This document shows, piece after piece, positions 1-9,002 of a stretch of DNA of 64,000 bases. The position numbers were made by a program, and so were the translations under genes. The stretch covers positions 1 to 64,000 of the forward strand of contig JAPPOV010000037.1 of the NCBI GenBank assembly GCA_028873595.1. Direction: 5' to 3'. This DNA comes from Gemmatimonadota bacterium (GTDB taxonomy: Bacteria > Gemmatimonadota > Gemmatimonadetes > Longimicrobiales > Gaopeijiaceae). The notes below the pieces were generated by a model that was given only the letters and a program-made list of their open reading frames with translations, was not told the origin of the DNA and did no database searches. The number at the start of each line of letters is the position of its first letter. Position 1 is the first letter of the stretch.

Positions 1-642
1 CTCCCGGGGCAGTCGCCGTCTCACATGGGCTTCGAGTTCACGCTCTTGTGTCCGGCTTATCTCATGCAGGAGGTATATGTCGAGGCCGCGAAGAGCCTGA
101 TGCGACATGGGTTCAAGCGATTCCTGATTCTGAACGCACACGGTGGTAACCGGGCGATCACGACGTTCATCGTGGATCGCATCAACCAGGAGACGGAGGG
201 TATCGCCGTCGATCTGGGGTCGGTGCTCGAGCCGTTCCGGCCGAACATCGATCGACCGGCCGACCGGTCGACCCCTGTCTTCGATCGGCACGGAGGCTCC
301 GGTGAGACATCGAACTCCATGTACATGACGCCGGGGCTCGTGGATCTCGATGCCGCGGTTCCGGCCGAGTTGACACTCCTCCCTCACATGGACGAGATGC
401 TCACTGACGTCGTCGCGGGTGACCCGACTGCCCTGGCCGTCTTCCTCGCGGAAGGGCTGAAGGACGAGGCGACGGGGAAAGGCACGTCAGCTGAGGAGAT
501 GACAACGACCGGTGTATGGGGTGTCCGTGACCCACGTGAGGCGACCATCGAGCGGGGGTGGGCAGACACCGCTTCGATGGTCGCGGCGGCTCTGGGCTTC
601 ATCGAACGCTGGAACGAGTTGCGTCCTCCAGGGACCCGCTGA
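1..642 (+). CDS. Creatininase-family amidohydrolase (5' end outside window)
   Basis: The reading frame is open from base 1, so the gene starts before the window; 213 residues remain of a family that is usually about 240-270 long. Creatininase-family enzymes are metal-dependent amidohydrolases that open cyclic or formamide-type amides. Visible marks are a Ser-His-Met-Gly near the left edge, the NAHGGN loop after a hydrophobic strand (about residue 45 of the visible part), and a His-Gly-Gly...Gly-Glu segment near residue 98 that matches the family's His-x-Gly-Glu metal site. No signal peptide can be judged. It converges on a RidA-family gene across a perfect hairpin. The exact substrate (creatinine, mycofactocin precursor, formylaminopyrimidine) cannot be read from the sequence. 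Confidence 0.85.
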   Translation, partial: LPGQSPSHMGFEFTLLCPAYLMQEVYVEAAKSLMRHGFKRFLILNAHGGNRAITTFIVDRINQETEGIAVDLGSVLEPFRPNIDRPADRSTPVFDRHGGSGETSNSMYMTPGLVDLDAAVPAELTLLPHMDEMLTDVVAGDPTALAVFLAEGLKDEATGKGTSAEEMTTTGVWGVRDPREATIERGWADTASMVAAALGFIERWNELRPPGTR

Positions 643-659
643 TCGAACTCACTGAGACG

Positions 660-696
660 CGAAGGGGGCCGCGGCTGCAGGCCGCGGCCCCCTTCG
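660..696. terminator. Perfect 16-bp hairpin between convergent genes
   Basis: Arms at 660-675 and 681-696 are exact reverse complements around a 5-nt loop (TGCAG). The stem is nearly all G/C. It lies between the stop codons of the creatininase-family gene and the RidA-family gene, so it can end transcription from both sides. There is no T-run, so termination by the classical intrinsic route is uncertain. Confidence 0.7.
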
Positions 697-698
697 AA

Positions 699-1283
699 TC
701 AGGAGCGAAGCTCCCAGAACGTCTCGACCTCGGCTGCCATGTTGCCGGGGAGCGATCCCATGCCGACAGCAGCTCGAGTGCCCGTACCGGCTTCCTCTCC
801 GAAGATATCGACCATGAGGTCGCTGAACCCGTTGATCACCGTCGGTTGCTGAGCGAAGCCCGGTGCAGCGTTCACCATGCCGAAGGTGCGGACCAACTTG
901 GCCACGCGATTCAAGCTGCCGAGGCGGGCGCGCATCGTGGCGAGGATGTTGATGCCGCACTGCCGGGCGGCTGCCTGACCTTCCTCGATGGTCAAATCCT
1001 GTCCGACGATTCCAATGTGTCCCGGAGAGGCGTCGGGCATTCTCGGGGTGTGTCCTGCGACGTACAACGTGTTCCCGACGATCCGTGTCCCGACGTAGGT
1101 CGCGACGGGCGGCGGCGGGACATGCAGTTCGATGCCCAGCTCGCGAAGGCGTGCTTCGGGACTGACCTGCCAGGGCGCGTCCGACAGGCGTGGTTGGGCC
1201 CGAGCCGCGCCAGGGATGAGTGACGCGACGGACGCGCCCGCAGCTCCGCGAAGGAGTCGTCGACGGGACAGGATCTCGAGCAT
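699..1283 (-). CDS. Exported RidA/YjgF-family protein (PF14588-like)
   Basis: A 194-residue protein. The start at 1283 is chosen because AGGAGA lies six bases upstream and because the protein then opens with a Tat-like leader (SRRRLLRGAAG, ending near AARA, about residue 25). The rest is one YjgF-type domain of the longer two-motif class: VGTRIVGNTLYVAGHTP in the first half and the C-terminal GTRAAVGMGSLPGN motif containing the conserved Arg. RidA proteins deaminate reactive enamines/imines; this longer class is less well characterised and its export is unusual for a housekeeping RidA. It is transcribed toward the creatininase-family gene and is divergent from the lipoprotein hydrolase at 1397. 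Confidence 0.85.
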   Translation of the reverse strand: MLEILSRRRLLRGAAGASVASLIPGAARAQPRLSDAPWQVSPEARLRELGIELHVPPPPVATYVGTRIVGNTLYVAGHTPRMPDASPGHIGIVGQDLTIEEGQAAARQCGINILATMRARLGSLNRVAKLVRTFGMVNAAPGFAQQPTVINGFSDLMVDIFGEEAGTGTRAAVGMGSLPGNMAAEVETFWELRS

Positions 1284-1396
1284 GAAGGGTCTCCTGGAGT
1301 GCTCGGGTGGGGGTAGGGTGCACCGCCGCAGCGATCGCACGGGACAAGAGCGTAACCGGGCTCGCCAGTCGGCGCACGATTCGGTAGGGTCCACGC

Positions 1397-2473
1397 ATGA
1401 TCTTTCGTGCACACCGTCGCCCGGTCCTGGGATTTCTCGTCCTTGGATTTGCCGCGTGTGGAGATGGTGCCATCGACGTCGACGATCACATCGTGGGTGG
1501 GGTCGATCTCGCTGCTCTCTTCGCGGCACCCACGGATGCTGAGATCGCGGCGGTCGCGGCGGACTGGGCCGCCCGTACGCCCGATGCCACTGACGTCGCG
1601 GTCGAGCTGGACACCACCTTGACAGTCCTCGCGCTGGAGACTCGGGTTCGGGTCGTGTCGCATGTCGTCGACGGAACCGTCCGTCACTACGGTGCGGTGA
1701 TCACTCCGGTGAACCTGCCATCGGCGGCCCCTGTCATCATCTATGCCCACGGTGGCGCATCGGGCGTCGAGCTCGACGAGGTGCTCCTGACCGTTCCCGC
1801 TCTGGGCGATCAGGCAGAAGAGTTCGTATGGGTCGTACCATCGTTCCGGTCGGAACCCCTCGTCTTTGGGTCGAGAGAGTGGCAGTCTGAGGGAACCGCG
1901 AGCCCATGGGATCGCGACGTGGATGACGCCATTGCGCTCCTCGACGCCACGTTCGAGGTCGAAGCTCAGGCCGATTCGTCACGGGTGGGTGTGCTGGGAT
2001 TCAGCCGCGGAGGAGGTGTCGGACTTCTTGCAGGGATTCGGGACGATCGCGTCGATCGCGTCGTCGAGTTCTTCGGCCCCACTGACTTCTTCGACCCGTT
2101 TGTTCAGGGGGTCGTCGAGGACGTGCTCGACGGCTCGCCACCCGATCTTCCGGGCGTCGATGTCCTCGATCGGGACTTCCTCCAACCGCTCCGAAACGGA
2201 CTGATTGATGTGTCCACCGTCCGGCTCGAACTGATTCGTCGGTCGTCCACCTTGTTCGCGGATCGCCTTCCCGCCGTGCAGATCCACCACGGGACAGCCG
2301 ACATCGTCGTGGATGTGAGTCAGGCGCAGTCGCTGATCACGGCCCTGCTGGCCGATGGTCGGACTGAGCCGGACGTTCAGTCCTTCCTGTACGACGGAGG
2401 GACGCACAACCCGCTCGCGCTCATTGGATCGCTGGAGCGGACAAGAGAGTTCCTGATCGCCCTGCTTGAGTGA
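1397..2473 (+). CDS. Alpha/beta-hydrolase lipoprotein
   Basis: 358 residues. The N-terminus is a lipoprotein signal with lipobox LGFAAC (Cys21), so the enzyme is probably anchored in a membrane facing the periplasm. The alpha/beta-hydrolase marks are an oxyanion-hole HGG near residue 118, the nucleophile elbow G-F-S-R-G at about residues 201-205, an Asp in GTADIVV near 300 and a His in GGTHNP near 335, giving a full Ser-Asp-His order. This resembles prolyl-oligopeptidase-like or dienelactone-hydrolase-type esterases; the substrate is unknown. Its stop is 7 bases before the ATG of the next gene, so the two probably share a transcript. Confidence 0.8.
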   Translation: MIFRAHRRPVLGFLVLGFAACGDGAIDVDDHIVGGVDLAALFAAPTDAEIAAVAADWAARTPDATDVAVELDTTLTVLALETRVRVVSHVVDGTVRHYGAVITPVNLPSAAPVIIYAHGGASGVELDEVLLTVPALGDQAEEFVWVVPSFRSEPLVFGSREWQSEGTASPWDRDVDDAIALLDATFEVEAQADSSRVGVLGFSRGGGVGLLAGIRDDRVDRVVEFFGPTDFFDPFVQGVVEDVLDGSPPDLPGVDVLDRDFLQPLRNGLIDVSTVRLELIRRSSTLFADRLPAVQIHHGTADIVVDVSQAQSLITALLADGRTEPDVQSFLYDGGTHNPLALIGSLERTREFLIALLE

Positions 2474-2480
2474 GTCGCCG

Positions 2481-3503
2481 ATGCGCGTCTGGACACTGAA
2501 ACGCACGGGCCCACCGGAGGTCCTGTCGCTTGGCGATGCACCGTTGCCGGAAGCTGGGCCGGGTGAAGTCGTCGTCGCGGTCGAGGCCATCGGTATCAAC
2601 TACGCTGAGGTGCTCTCGAGAAAAGGGCTCTACGGTTGGGCACCGAAGCGCCCGTACGTCCCGGGGATGGAAGTCGCCGGGCGTATCGAGGCGATCGGCG
2701 AGGATGTCGAAGGTCGTGAAGTCGGCGAACGGGTTCTGTGTGGCATGCAGCACGGCGGCTATGCTGAGCGGGTCGTCGTGCGGGCCAATCGGGCGCTCCC
2801 GGTTCCCTCTGGTTTCTCCATGGACGAGGCGGCTGCGTTCGGCGTCAACTTCATGACCGCCTGGGTCGCCCTGACGGAGATGGCCCGCATGCGACCTGAG
2901 GACCGGGTCGCGATCACGGCAGCGGCTGGTGGCGTGGGAACCGCAGCGGTCCAGATCGCCGCCGCGTTTGGCTGTGACGTTGTTGCACTGGCTGGCAGCG
3001 AAGAGAAGCTGGGTCTCACTCGGACGCTCGGCGCGTTGCATACGGTGAACTACCGGGCGGCGGACTTCGAACGCCGCTTCGATCGGGTTACTGTCGACCG
3101 TGGCCTCGACGTGGTACTGGAGGTCGTCGGCGGTGACGTTTTCCGGGCGTGCAATGAACGACTCGCCAATTTCGGGCGTCTGGTCGTCGTGGGGTATGCT
3201 CAGCTCGACTATTCGAAATGGAATCCGTTCTCGTGGTGGCGGGCATGGAGAGACGCACCACGGATCAGCGTTAGCGAAGCCGCGGTGGCCTCGACCGGTC
3301 TTCTGGCCACGCACATCGGATATCTGCTCCCTGACGAAGACCGGCTGCTCGGTGTGTGGACGGCATTGACGGAGTTCGTCGAGGCACATGATCTGCGACC
3401 GATCGTCGGGTCCACGTGGGCGTTCGAAGAGTTGCCCGAGGCCCATCGTTTCATGGAGTCGCGTCAGAGCACAGGAAAGCTGGTGGTTCGGGTCGAGCCA
3501 TAG
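2481..3503 (+). CDS. Medium-chain NAD(P)H:quinone oxidoreductase-type dehydrogenase
   Basis: 340 residues from ATG 2481; a TTG at 2466 inside the preceding gene would add five residues, but MRVW...GPPEVL is the usual start of the family. The GroES-like N-terminal half includes GINYAEVLSRKGLY and PYVPGMEVAG; the Rossmann half has AAAGGVGTAAVQIAA near residue 150. It lacks the Cys/His set of zinc alcohol dehydrogenases, which points to the zinc-free quinone oxidoreductase branch using NADPH. Probably cytosolic. It follows the lipoprotein hydrolase almost directly and converges on the amidohydrolase at 3516. Confidence 0.88.
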   Translation: MRVWTLKRTGPPEVLSLGDAPLPEAGPGEVVVAVEAIGINYAEVLSRKGLYGWAPKRPYVPGMEVAGRIEAIGEDVEGREVGERVLCGMQHGGYAERVVVRANRALPVPSGFSMDEAAAFGVNFMTAWVALTEMARMRPEDRVAITAAAGGVGTAAVQIAAAFGCDVVALAGSEEKLGLTRTLGALHTVNYRAADFERRFDRVTVDRGLDVVLEVVGGDVFRACNERLANFGRLVVVGYAQLDYSKWNPFSWWRAWRDAPRISVSEAAVASTGLLATHIGYLLPDEDRLLGVWTALTEFVEAHDLRPIVGSTWAFEELPEAHRFMESRQSTGKLVVRVEP

Positions 3504-3515
3504 CCGGAGCCGCAC

Positions 3516-5030
3516 TCAGCCCTCGTCGAACCAACCTTCTCGCTCGAGTAGACCCCACAGGCGCTGTACGGCCTGCCCTCCCGCGGCCACGATCGCTTCC
3601 AGGTCGAGGATGAACCGCCCATCGGACACGAGAGGGCGTCCGTCTACGAACACCCACGACACGAAGCGACCGTTTGCGTACAGGAGGTTGTTCAGGGGCT
3701 CGCGAGAGGGCGCTCCCGAGCCGGTGAGCGGGCCACTCAACTCCACCGCGACAAGGTCCGCGAGAGCACCGGGCTCGATGACGCCCAGATCCGAGCGCTT
3801 GAGCGCTTGAGCCGGCACCACGGTGCAGCCCAGAATAGCGTCCTCAACGGTCGGGGCACGGACCGGGACGTCGGTGCCGACCTGCTGCAACAGTGATGCT
3901 CGGGCCTGACCCTGGAGGACGGCCATCTTCACGTTCTCCAGCATATCGTTGCTGTGGGTGTCGATCCCAACGTTGACCGCGAGCCCCGCTGCGAGCGCTT
4001 CCGGGTACGGTTGTGTCGCTCCCCCGGCGCCTCCTGCCGAAGGGCATGTGGAGTACACGGCCCCGTGCTCGATCAGGATGTCAGGGTCTGTCTCCCAGTC
4101 GGGAGCCGTGAAGTGAGCCCCGAAGAAGGGTCCATTCATCAGACCGGCGTCGGCAAGCCACTGAGTAGGCGTGACCCCGTGCCTTCGGCGAACCGCCTCG
4201 GTCTCACGCTGGCCCTGAGACAGATGGATATGGATTCCGGTGCCGAGCTGAGCCGCCGCCTGAGCAAAGGCTTCGAGTGTCGCGGGTGTCTGAGTGTCGG
4301 CGGCATGGGGAGTCATCATGCCGAGCACCAGCCCGTCGCCTTCGCGGCTATGGGACGCGGCGATCGCCAGGTTCGCCTCGATTTCGATCAGCGTGTCGGG
4401 TTCGGACGCGACGACGTCTTCGTCGGAGCCAAGCCAGATCGGGAAGAGGCGCTTGATGTTCGGGATCATGCCACCGACCCAGCCTCGGGCGCCGAGCCGC
4501 CGGGCAACGGTCGCGTAGCTCATGGCCTGGGAGCTATCCATGCTCATCTCGATCTGGCTTGTGCAGCCGCTCAGGACCAACTCCGCAAGGTTGTACTCCG
4601 TGAGTGCGTCGATATCGTCGGAGTCGAGTTCCTCGGCGACCAGCGTGAGCGGTCGAGCGTATGACCGCCCCGTTTCGATAATGCCGCGGGTCGGTGAACC
4701 AGCAGCCACGTGGGTGTGGCCGCTCACGAGACCCGGAAGCAGGAGGCTCCCGGTCAGGTCGATCCGCTCGCTCCCTGCCAGTGGGCCGGGGCCGACGTCG
4801 ACGATCCGGTTGCCGGCGATGCGGACCGAGACGCCGTGCTCGACGCGACTGCCCTGCGGCCCGGACCGAAAAACGGATGCGTTCTCCAGTACGACGTCGA
4901 CGACGCGATCATCCGATCGTGTTCGAGGCATGCGCCCCTGATCTTTTCGTACCAGCGCTCGATGGGCCATCAGACCCGCGCTTGCGCCACCGAACCCGAA
5001 GTAGCGCAGCGCCTCCCGGCGATCCATCAT
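3516..5030 (-). CDS. Tat-exported metal-dependent amidohydrolase (TRZ/ATZ-like)
   Basis: 504 residues. The N-terminus DRREALRYFGFGGASAGLMA is a Tat-type leader. The metal-dependent hydrolase fold follows: a beta-sandwich segment, the His-Thr-His metal pair at about residues 105 and 107, GIHIHLSQG in mid-protein, GAHFTAPDW, and an Asp near GIDTHSNDM that matches the catalytic Asp of chlorohydrolase/deaminase-like members. Such enzymes hydrolyse C-N bonds in cyclic or aromatic amines. GGGAG stands five bases before the first ATG; a second ATG follows immediately. It is followed 11 bases after its stop by the converging oxidoreductase gene and preceded closely by the M20 gene on the same strand, suggesting a two-gene transcript. 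Confidence 0.82.
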   Translation of the reverse strand: MMDRREALRYFGFGGASAGLMAHRALVRKDQGRMPRTRSDDRVVDVVLENASVFRSGPQGSRVEHGVSVRIAGNRIVDVGPGPLAGSERIDLTGSLLLPGLVSGHTHVAAGSPTRGIIETGRSYARPLTLVAEELDSDDIDALTEYNLAELVLSGCTSQIEMSMDSSQAMSYATVARRLGARGWVGGMIPNIKRLFPIWLGSDEDVVASEPDTLIEIEANLAIAASHSREGDGLVLGMMTPHAADTQTPATLEAFAQAAAQLGTGIHIHLSQGQRETEAVRRRHGVTPTQWLADAGLMNGPFFGAHFTAPDWETDPDILIEHGAVYSTCPSAGGAGGATQPYPEALAAGLAVNVGIDTHSNDMLENVKMAVLQGQARASLLQQVGTDVPVRAPTVEDAILGCTVVPAQALKRSDLGVIEPGALADLVAVELSGPLTGSGAPSREPLNNLLYANGRFVSWVFVDGRPLVSDGRFILDLEAIVAAGGQAVQRLWGLLEREGWFDEG

Positions 5031-5041
5031 GCGTGCTCCCG

Positions 5042-6340
5042 CTAGCTCGTCTGAGCTAACCCCACCTGAGCGAGCACGACCAGCATCACGCGCTGAACCC
5101 CGAGGGCGCCGTCCTCGTTACGGAACCACTCATCGAGAGAGTGCGCGCCGAAGCCCTGGCCACCGCCTCCGATGGTGACGGCCGGGATTCCCAGAGAGAT
5201 GGGGATGTTCGAGTCCGTGGAGGATCGGCCGAAGCCTGGGAACAGGCCCAGCGCGCGTGTGACTGCCGCCGTCTGTTCAACGAATGGGTGGTCGATGGCT
5301 ACTTCGCCCGACGGGCGGTCACCGATCATGTCGACATCAACCGTAAGCGGCTCACCTCGGGTTCGCAGCGCGTTCTCCTCCGCCAGCGCCCGCTGAATGG
5401 CACCTTGCAGAATCGCGTCCACGGCGTCGAGCGTCTCGTCACCCTCGGATCGCATGTCGATCTCCATCCAGGACTCGAAGGGGACCGAGTTCACGGACGT
5501 GCCACCGCCGATCCGGCCGACGTTATAGCTCGTTCGGAACGGGGCGTTGGCCGTATATGGCCCTGCGCCGTCCTGGAAGTAGCGAATAGCACGACCCATC
5601 GCGTGGGCCGGGTTGGCGAGGCCGAACGCTCCCCACGAGTGACCTCCGGGACCCTTGAAGGTGACGCGGTAACGATGGGACCCGAGCCCCATGTGTGTGA
5701 TGCCGTTGGCACTGGTTCCGTCGACCGAGATGAAGTGATCGATGCGTGGGCCTCCGTCGCGGAACAGGTGCTTGACGCCGCGCAGGTCACCGATTCCTTC
5801 CTCTCCGACGTTTCCGATGAAGAGGATGTCGGCTTCGGTGCGGATGTTGGACTCGTTCATGGCGCGTAGGACTGCGAGGACTGTCGCGAGTCCACGGGTG
5901 TCGTCCGCGATGCCGGGGGCGAAGAGCGTGTCACCGCTGATCCGGATCGTGACGTCGGTCTCCGGCGGGAAGACGGTGTCGAGGTGACCCGCGATCGCCA
6001 GCACCTCGCCCGTGCCGGATCCGCGGCGGAGCCCGATGACATTGCCGACCTCGTCGGTCCACGAGCTGTCGACACCCAGGTCGATCATCATCTGGAGGAA
6101 GGCGGCTCCTCGTTCATCCTCCATGAACGGAGGAGCTGGGATCTGCGTCAGCGTCATGAGATCCTCCATCGTCTGGTCGTCCGTCTCGACGATGTGGTCG
6201 AGCGCGGAGCGAACCGCGGGGTGGTTCATGAGCTGCTCGATCTGCCGGTCGTAGTCATCCTGGGACTGGGCTGCGAGCGGAGTTGCGGTTGCGATCGCGA
6301 TGAAGATGAGCGCAGAGGCTTGTGTCAGAAGACGCTTCAT
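5042..6340 (-). CDS. Secreted M20-family metallopeptidase
   Basis: 432 residues from ATG 6340. A longer frame reaches 6466, but only the inner start gives a clean signal peptide (MKRLLTQASALIF...PLAAQ). The M20 zinc ligands are visible in order: His-x-Asp in AGHLDTVFP, Asp in GIADDTRG, Glu-Glu in NVGEEGIGD, Asp in the FISVDGTS segment and a C-terminal His in GFGAHSLDEW. The lid (dimerisation) domain sits in the middle, beginning near GPGGHSWG. These enzymes cleave dipeptides, tripeptides or N-acyl amino acids. The position directly upstream of the Tat amidohydrolase suggests joint expression. Confidence 0.88.
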   Translation of the reverse strand: MKRLLTQASALIFIAIATATPLAAQSQDDYDRQIEQLMNHPAVRSALDHIVETDDQTMEDLMTLTQIPAPPFMEDERGAAFLQMMIDLGVDSSWTDEVGNVIGLRRGSGTGEVLAIAGHLDTVFPPETDVTIRISGDTLFAPGIADDTRGLATVLAVLRAMNESNIRTEADILFIGNVGEEGIGDLRGVKHLFRDGGPRIDHFISVDGTSANGITHMGLGSHRYRVTFKGPGGHSWGAFGLANPAHAMGRAIRYFQDGAGPYTANAPFRTSYNVGRIGGGTSVNSVPFESWMEIDMRSEGDETLDAVDAILQGAIQRALAEENALRTRGEPLTVDVDMIGDRPSGEVAIDHPFVEQTAAVTRALGLFPGFGRSSTDSNIPISLGIPAVTIGGGGQGFGAHSLDEWFRNEDGALGVQRVMLVVLAQVGLAQTS

Positions 6341-6554
6341 GATGTTCGATTCGGTTCCGGAGTCGTGGCACGAAGCGCTGAATCTAGAGTGATACACTTC
6401 ATTCCGGGGAGGGTGGGCCGGCTGCGGCGCGCATCGAGACCTGATTCGTGGGGCATCGAGCGCCAAGCATGCGCACGACTGCCATCTTGTACGGCTTCGT
6501 CCCGGCGCCTACCCTGACAGCCCGCGTGAAACCGCTCAAGCAGGAGTCCCTGAC

Positions 6555-8012
6555 GTGAAGAAGACCGGCGCAGCCGTATTCGCTGCCACGCTGCTCGCGC
6601 AGCCTGTCCAGGCGCAGTCTGTGAAGGATCAGCTTGCCGCCTTTATCGATGCCAATGCAGACCAGTATGCCGCCACGGCCCAGCACATCTGGGACCTCGC
6701 GGAGGTCGGATACATGGAGACGGAGTCGTCCGAGACGCTTCAGGGCGTTCTTCGCGACGCGGGCTTCGAGGTCGCGTCCGGTGTTGCTGGAATGCCGACT
6801 GCCTTTGTCGCCACGTACGGTGGTGGTGGGCCGATTATTGGCATCATGGGCGAGTACGATGCGCTTCCGGGCATCAACCAGAGCCGTTCGCCGCAGCGCG
6901 ATCCCATCCCCGGCAAGATCGCGGGGCACGCCTGCGGCCATCACCTGTTCGGAACAGGGTCCGTCGCGGCTGCGCTGGCGGTGCGGGACTGGCTCGACGA
7001 ATCGGGCACACCGGGTACGATCCGTGTTTACGGCACGCCCGCCGAGGAGGGTGGAGCCGGCAAGGTTTACATGGTCCGTGACGGGCTCATGGACGACGTG
7101 GATGTCATGCTGCACTGGCACGCGAGCTCTGTGAACAGCGCGAGCGCGTCCTCCTCGCTCGCGAACAAGTCGGGCATGTTCCGCTTCCACGGGCAGTCGT
7201 CCCACGCAGCAGGTGCCCCATGGCGTGGACGCTCGGCGCTCGATGCGGTGGAGGCCTTCCACTACATGATCAACCTCATGCGTGAGCATGTCACGCCCGC
7301 CGCGCGCATCCACTACGTCGTCACATCAGGCGGCTCGGCGCCGAACGTCGTGCCGGATTTCGCCGAATCGTACATCTATGTGCGGCATCCAGACCCTGAA
7401 GAATCGCGCCGGATGTTCGATTGGGTGACCCAGATTGCCGAGGCGGCCGCCATGGGCACCGAGACCCGGATGGAGCATGAAGTCATCCACGGCATCTACA
7501 ATGTTCTGCCGAACGAGGCGCTCGCACGGGCGATGTTCGAGAACCTCAACATCGTCGGGGGTGTCGAGTACAACGCCGAAGAGCGGGCGTTTGCCGAGGC
7601 CATCCATAGCACGTTCCCGGGGGATGCACCGCCGATCGAACGCGCCGCGATGATCGAGCCGTTCGAGGTGATTGAAGTGGGGCAGGGTGGATCAACCGAC
7701 GTCGGAGATGTGTCCTGGACCGTTCCGACGGCGGGACTGGGAACGGCGACGTGGGTGCCCGGCACGTCTGCGCACTCGTGGCAGGCTGTCGCGGCGGGTG
7801 GAACGAGTATCGGCAACAAGGGGATGATCAACGCCGCGAAGACGCTCGCGTTCACCCTGTACGACCTCTTCACGACTCCTGAACTGATCGATGCGGCACA
7901 CGAGGAGTTCGAGCGGCGGCGTGGCCCGGGCTATATCTACGAGCCCTTGCTTGGAGATCGGGATCCGCCGCTCGATTACCGCGCGAGTGTGGTGGGTGGA
8001 GGGAACAACTGA
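6555..8012 (+). CDS. Secreted M20D amidohydrolase, AbgB-like
   Basis: 485 residues with a GTG start preceded by CAGGAG. A short signal peptide ends at VQAQS. The sequence follows the amidohydrolase/AbgB branch of M20: MGEYDALPG, AGHACGHHLFG with metal-binding Cys/His, GTPAEEGGAGK, a HWHAS His motif, and the late GGSTDVGDVSW and GTSAHSW segments. AbgB cleaves p-aminobenzoyl-glutamate; relatives cleave other N-acyl amino acids. A periplasmic form would release amino acids from acylated compounds. It is divergent from the M20 peptidase at 5042 with 214 bases between the starts. Confidence 0.85.
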   Translation: MKKTGAAVFAATLLAQPVQAQSVKDQLAAFIDANADQYAATAQHIWDLAEVGYMETESSETLQGVLRDAGFEVASGVAGMPTAFVATYGGGGPIIGIMGEYDALPGINQSRSPQRDPIPGKIAGHACGHHLFGTGSVAAALAVRDWLDESGTPGTIRVYGTPAEEGGAGKVYMVRDGLMDDVDVMLHWHASSVNSASASSSLANKSGMFRFHGQSSHAAGAPWRGRSALDAVEAFHYMINLMREHVTPAARIHYVVTSGGSAPNVVPDFAESYIYVRHPDPEESRRMFDWVTQIAEAAAMGTETRMEHEVIHGIYNVLPNEALARAMFENLNIVGGVEYNAEERAFAEAIHSTFPGDAPPIERAAMIEPFEVIEVGQGGSTDVGDVSWTVPTAGLGTATWVPGTSAHSWQAVAAGGTSIGNKGMINAAKTLAFTLYDLFTTPELIDAAHEEFERRRGPGYIYEPLLGDRDPPLDYRASVVGGGNN

Positions 8013-8087
8013 GGAGACTCAGTCGGTCATCACGCGAAGAACTCCGAGGGGATCCCGCTCGTGTCGGCCCGTACGCGGTCAGGCTGA

Positions 8088-8264
8088 GGTTGTTCGCTCC
8101 CGAACGGGCGGGCACTCGTGCAGTTCGTGGGCACGGCGCTCATGCGGTACCGACGGCCCGGTACGGAGGACGGCAGCGTGAGCTGGACGCCCACGGAAAC
8201 AACGGTTCGCCTCTTCACCGTCGCCCCAATTCCCGAGAATGACACCGGGAACGGGAACGACTGA
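8088..8264 (+). other. Possible coding remnant in the intergenic stretch
   Basis: The 376-base gap between the M20D gene and the SDR gene holds an open frame from 8088 (after a stop at 8085) to TGA 8262-8264. The translation from about 8118 (GTG) looks protein-like, with VQFVGTALMRYRRPG followed by SWTPTETTVRLFTV and a polar tail ending in GNGND. There is no ribosome-binding site and no family that I recognise. It may be the 3' end of a lost gene or chance; nothing else is evident in the gap apart from a hairpin near 8311. Confidence 0.25.
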
Positions 8265-8310
8265 GGAACCCGGGTAGTCTCCCGACGTACCTATCCGTTT
8301 CTCATCGGTC

Positions 8311-8329
8311 AGCCGACTGACTGTCGGCT
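8311..8329. terminator. Short perfect hairpin before the SDR gene
   Basis: AGCCGAC (8311-8317) pairs with GTCGGCT (8323-8329) across a 5-nt loop. It lies 60 bases before the SDR start and could end upstream transcription or sit in that gene's leader. There is no T-run. Confidence 0.35.
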
Positions 8330-8388
8330 TGAGATCCGAGCGCAACGCTGGACTGCCCGGACACTCTATGACGCGAGTGTGAACCTCT

Positions 8389-9000
8389 ATGAAGATTCTC
8401 CTGGTAGGCGCGACCGGTATGATCGGCAGTGCCGTAGCCAAAGCGCTGGAAGCAGAAGGCGACACGGTCGTCTCAGCGGGGCATTCATCCGGTCAGTACA
8501 CGGTAGATCTGGCTGATCCGAATTCCGTGCGTACGCTGATCGAGTTCGTCGGATCGCTCGACGCGATCGTATGCACGGCCGGTGTAGCTCACTTCGGCGC
8601 GGTTGAAGAGTTGGACGATGGGGCCTTCGGGTCGAGCATAGCGAACAAGCTCATGGGTCAGGTTAACCTTGTCCGCTTCGGTCTGAGTGCGGTGAAAGAG
8701 GGGGGCTCGTTTACGCTGACCTCAGGGACCCTCAGCGTCAGGCCCACTGTCGGCAGCGCGGCCGTCGCCATGGTGGGTGGCGGGGTGGAGTCGTTCGTCC
8801 GGGCTGCCGCACTGGATCTCGGCGGTCGTTACCGAGTCAATGCGGTGAGCCCGGGTTGGGTGGCGGAGTCCAGGCAGGCGATAGGGCTCGCGCCGATGCC
8901 GGGGATTTGGGCGGCGGAGTTGGCGCAGTACTACGTCGCGCTCGTGCATGGCACGAAGAATGGTGAGATCCTCGAGGCCGAGCACGCGTTGAGGGACTGA
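8389..9000 (+). CDS. Short SDR-family protein without the usual YxxxK
   Basis: 203 residues. The NAD(P)-binding start VGATGMIGSAVAKAL is clear, as are the C-(N)AG-like stretch CTAGVAHF, the Ser of TLTSGTLS and the substrate-loop INAVSPGW-like segment (RVNAVSPGWV). At the place where classical SDRs have Tyr-x-x-x-Lys the protein reads VAMVGGGVES, so the catalytic Tyr and Lys are absent. I recall that this short SDR branch often carries Ala/Met-rich residues there, so this looks like a family trait and not a local mutation. It may bind nucleotide without classical dehydrogenase activity. No operon partner is obvious. Confidence 0.78.
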   Translation: MKILLVGATGMIGSAVAKALEAEGDTVVSAGHSSGQYTVDLADPNSVRTLIEFVGSLDAIVCTAGVAHFGAVEELDDGAFGSSIANKLMGQVNLVRFGLSAVKEGGSFTLTSGTLSVRPTVGSAAVAMVGGGVESFVRAAALDLGGRYRVNAVSPGWVAESRQAIGLAPMPGIWAAELAQYYVALVHGTKNGEILEAEHALRD

Positions 9001-9002
9001 TA

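Noticed and set aside
2421-3515. Minus-strand frame of 364 codons opposite the quinone oxidoreductase
   Set aside because: It is Arg/His/Pro-rich, lacks any domain pattern and lies entirely over a clear gene; a high-GC shadow.
3954-4664. Plus-strand frame of 236 codons opposite the Tat amidohydrolase
   Set aside because: Shadow of a gene with complete catalytic motifs.
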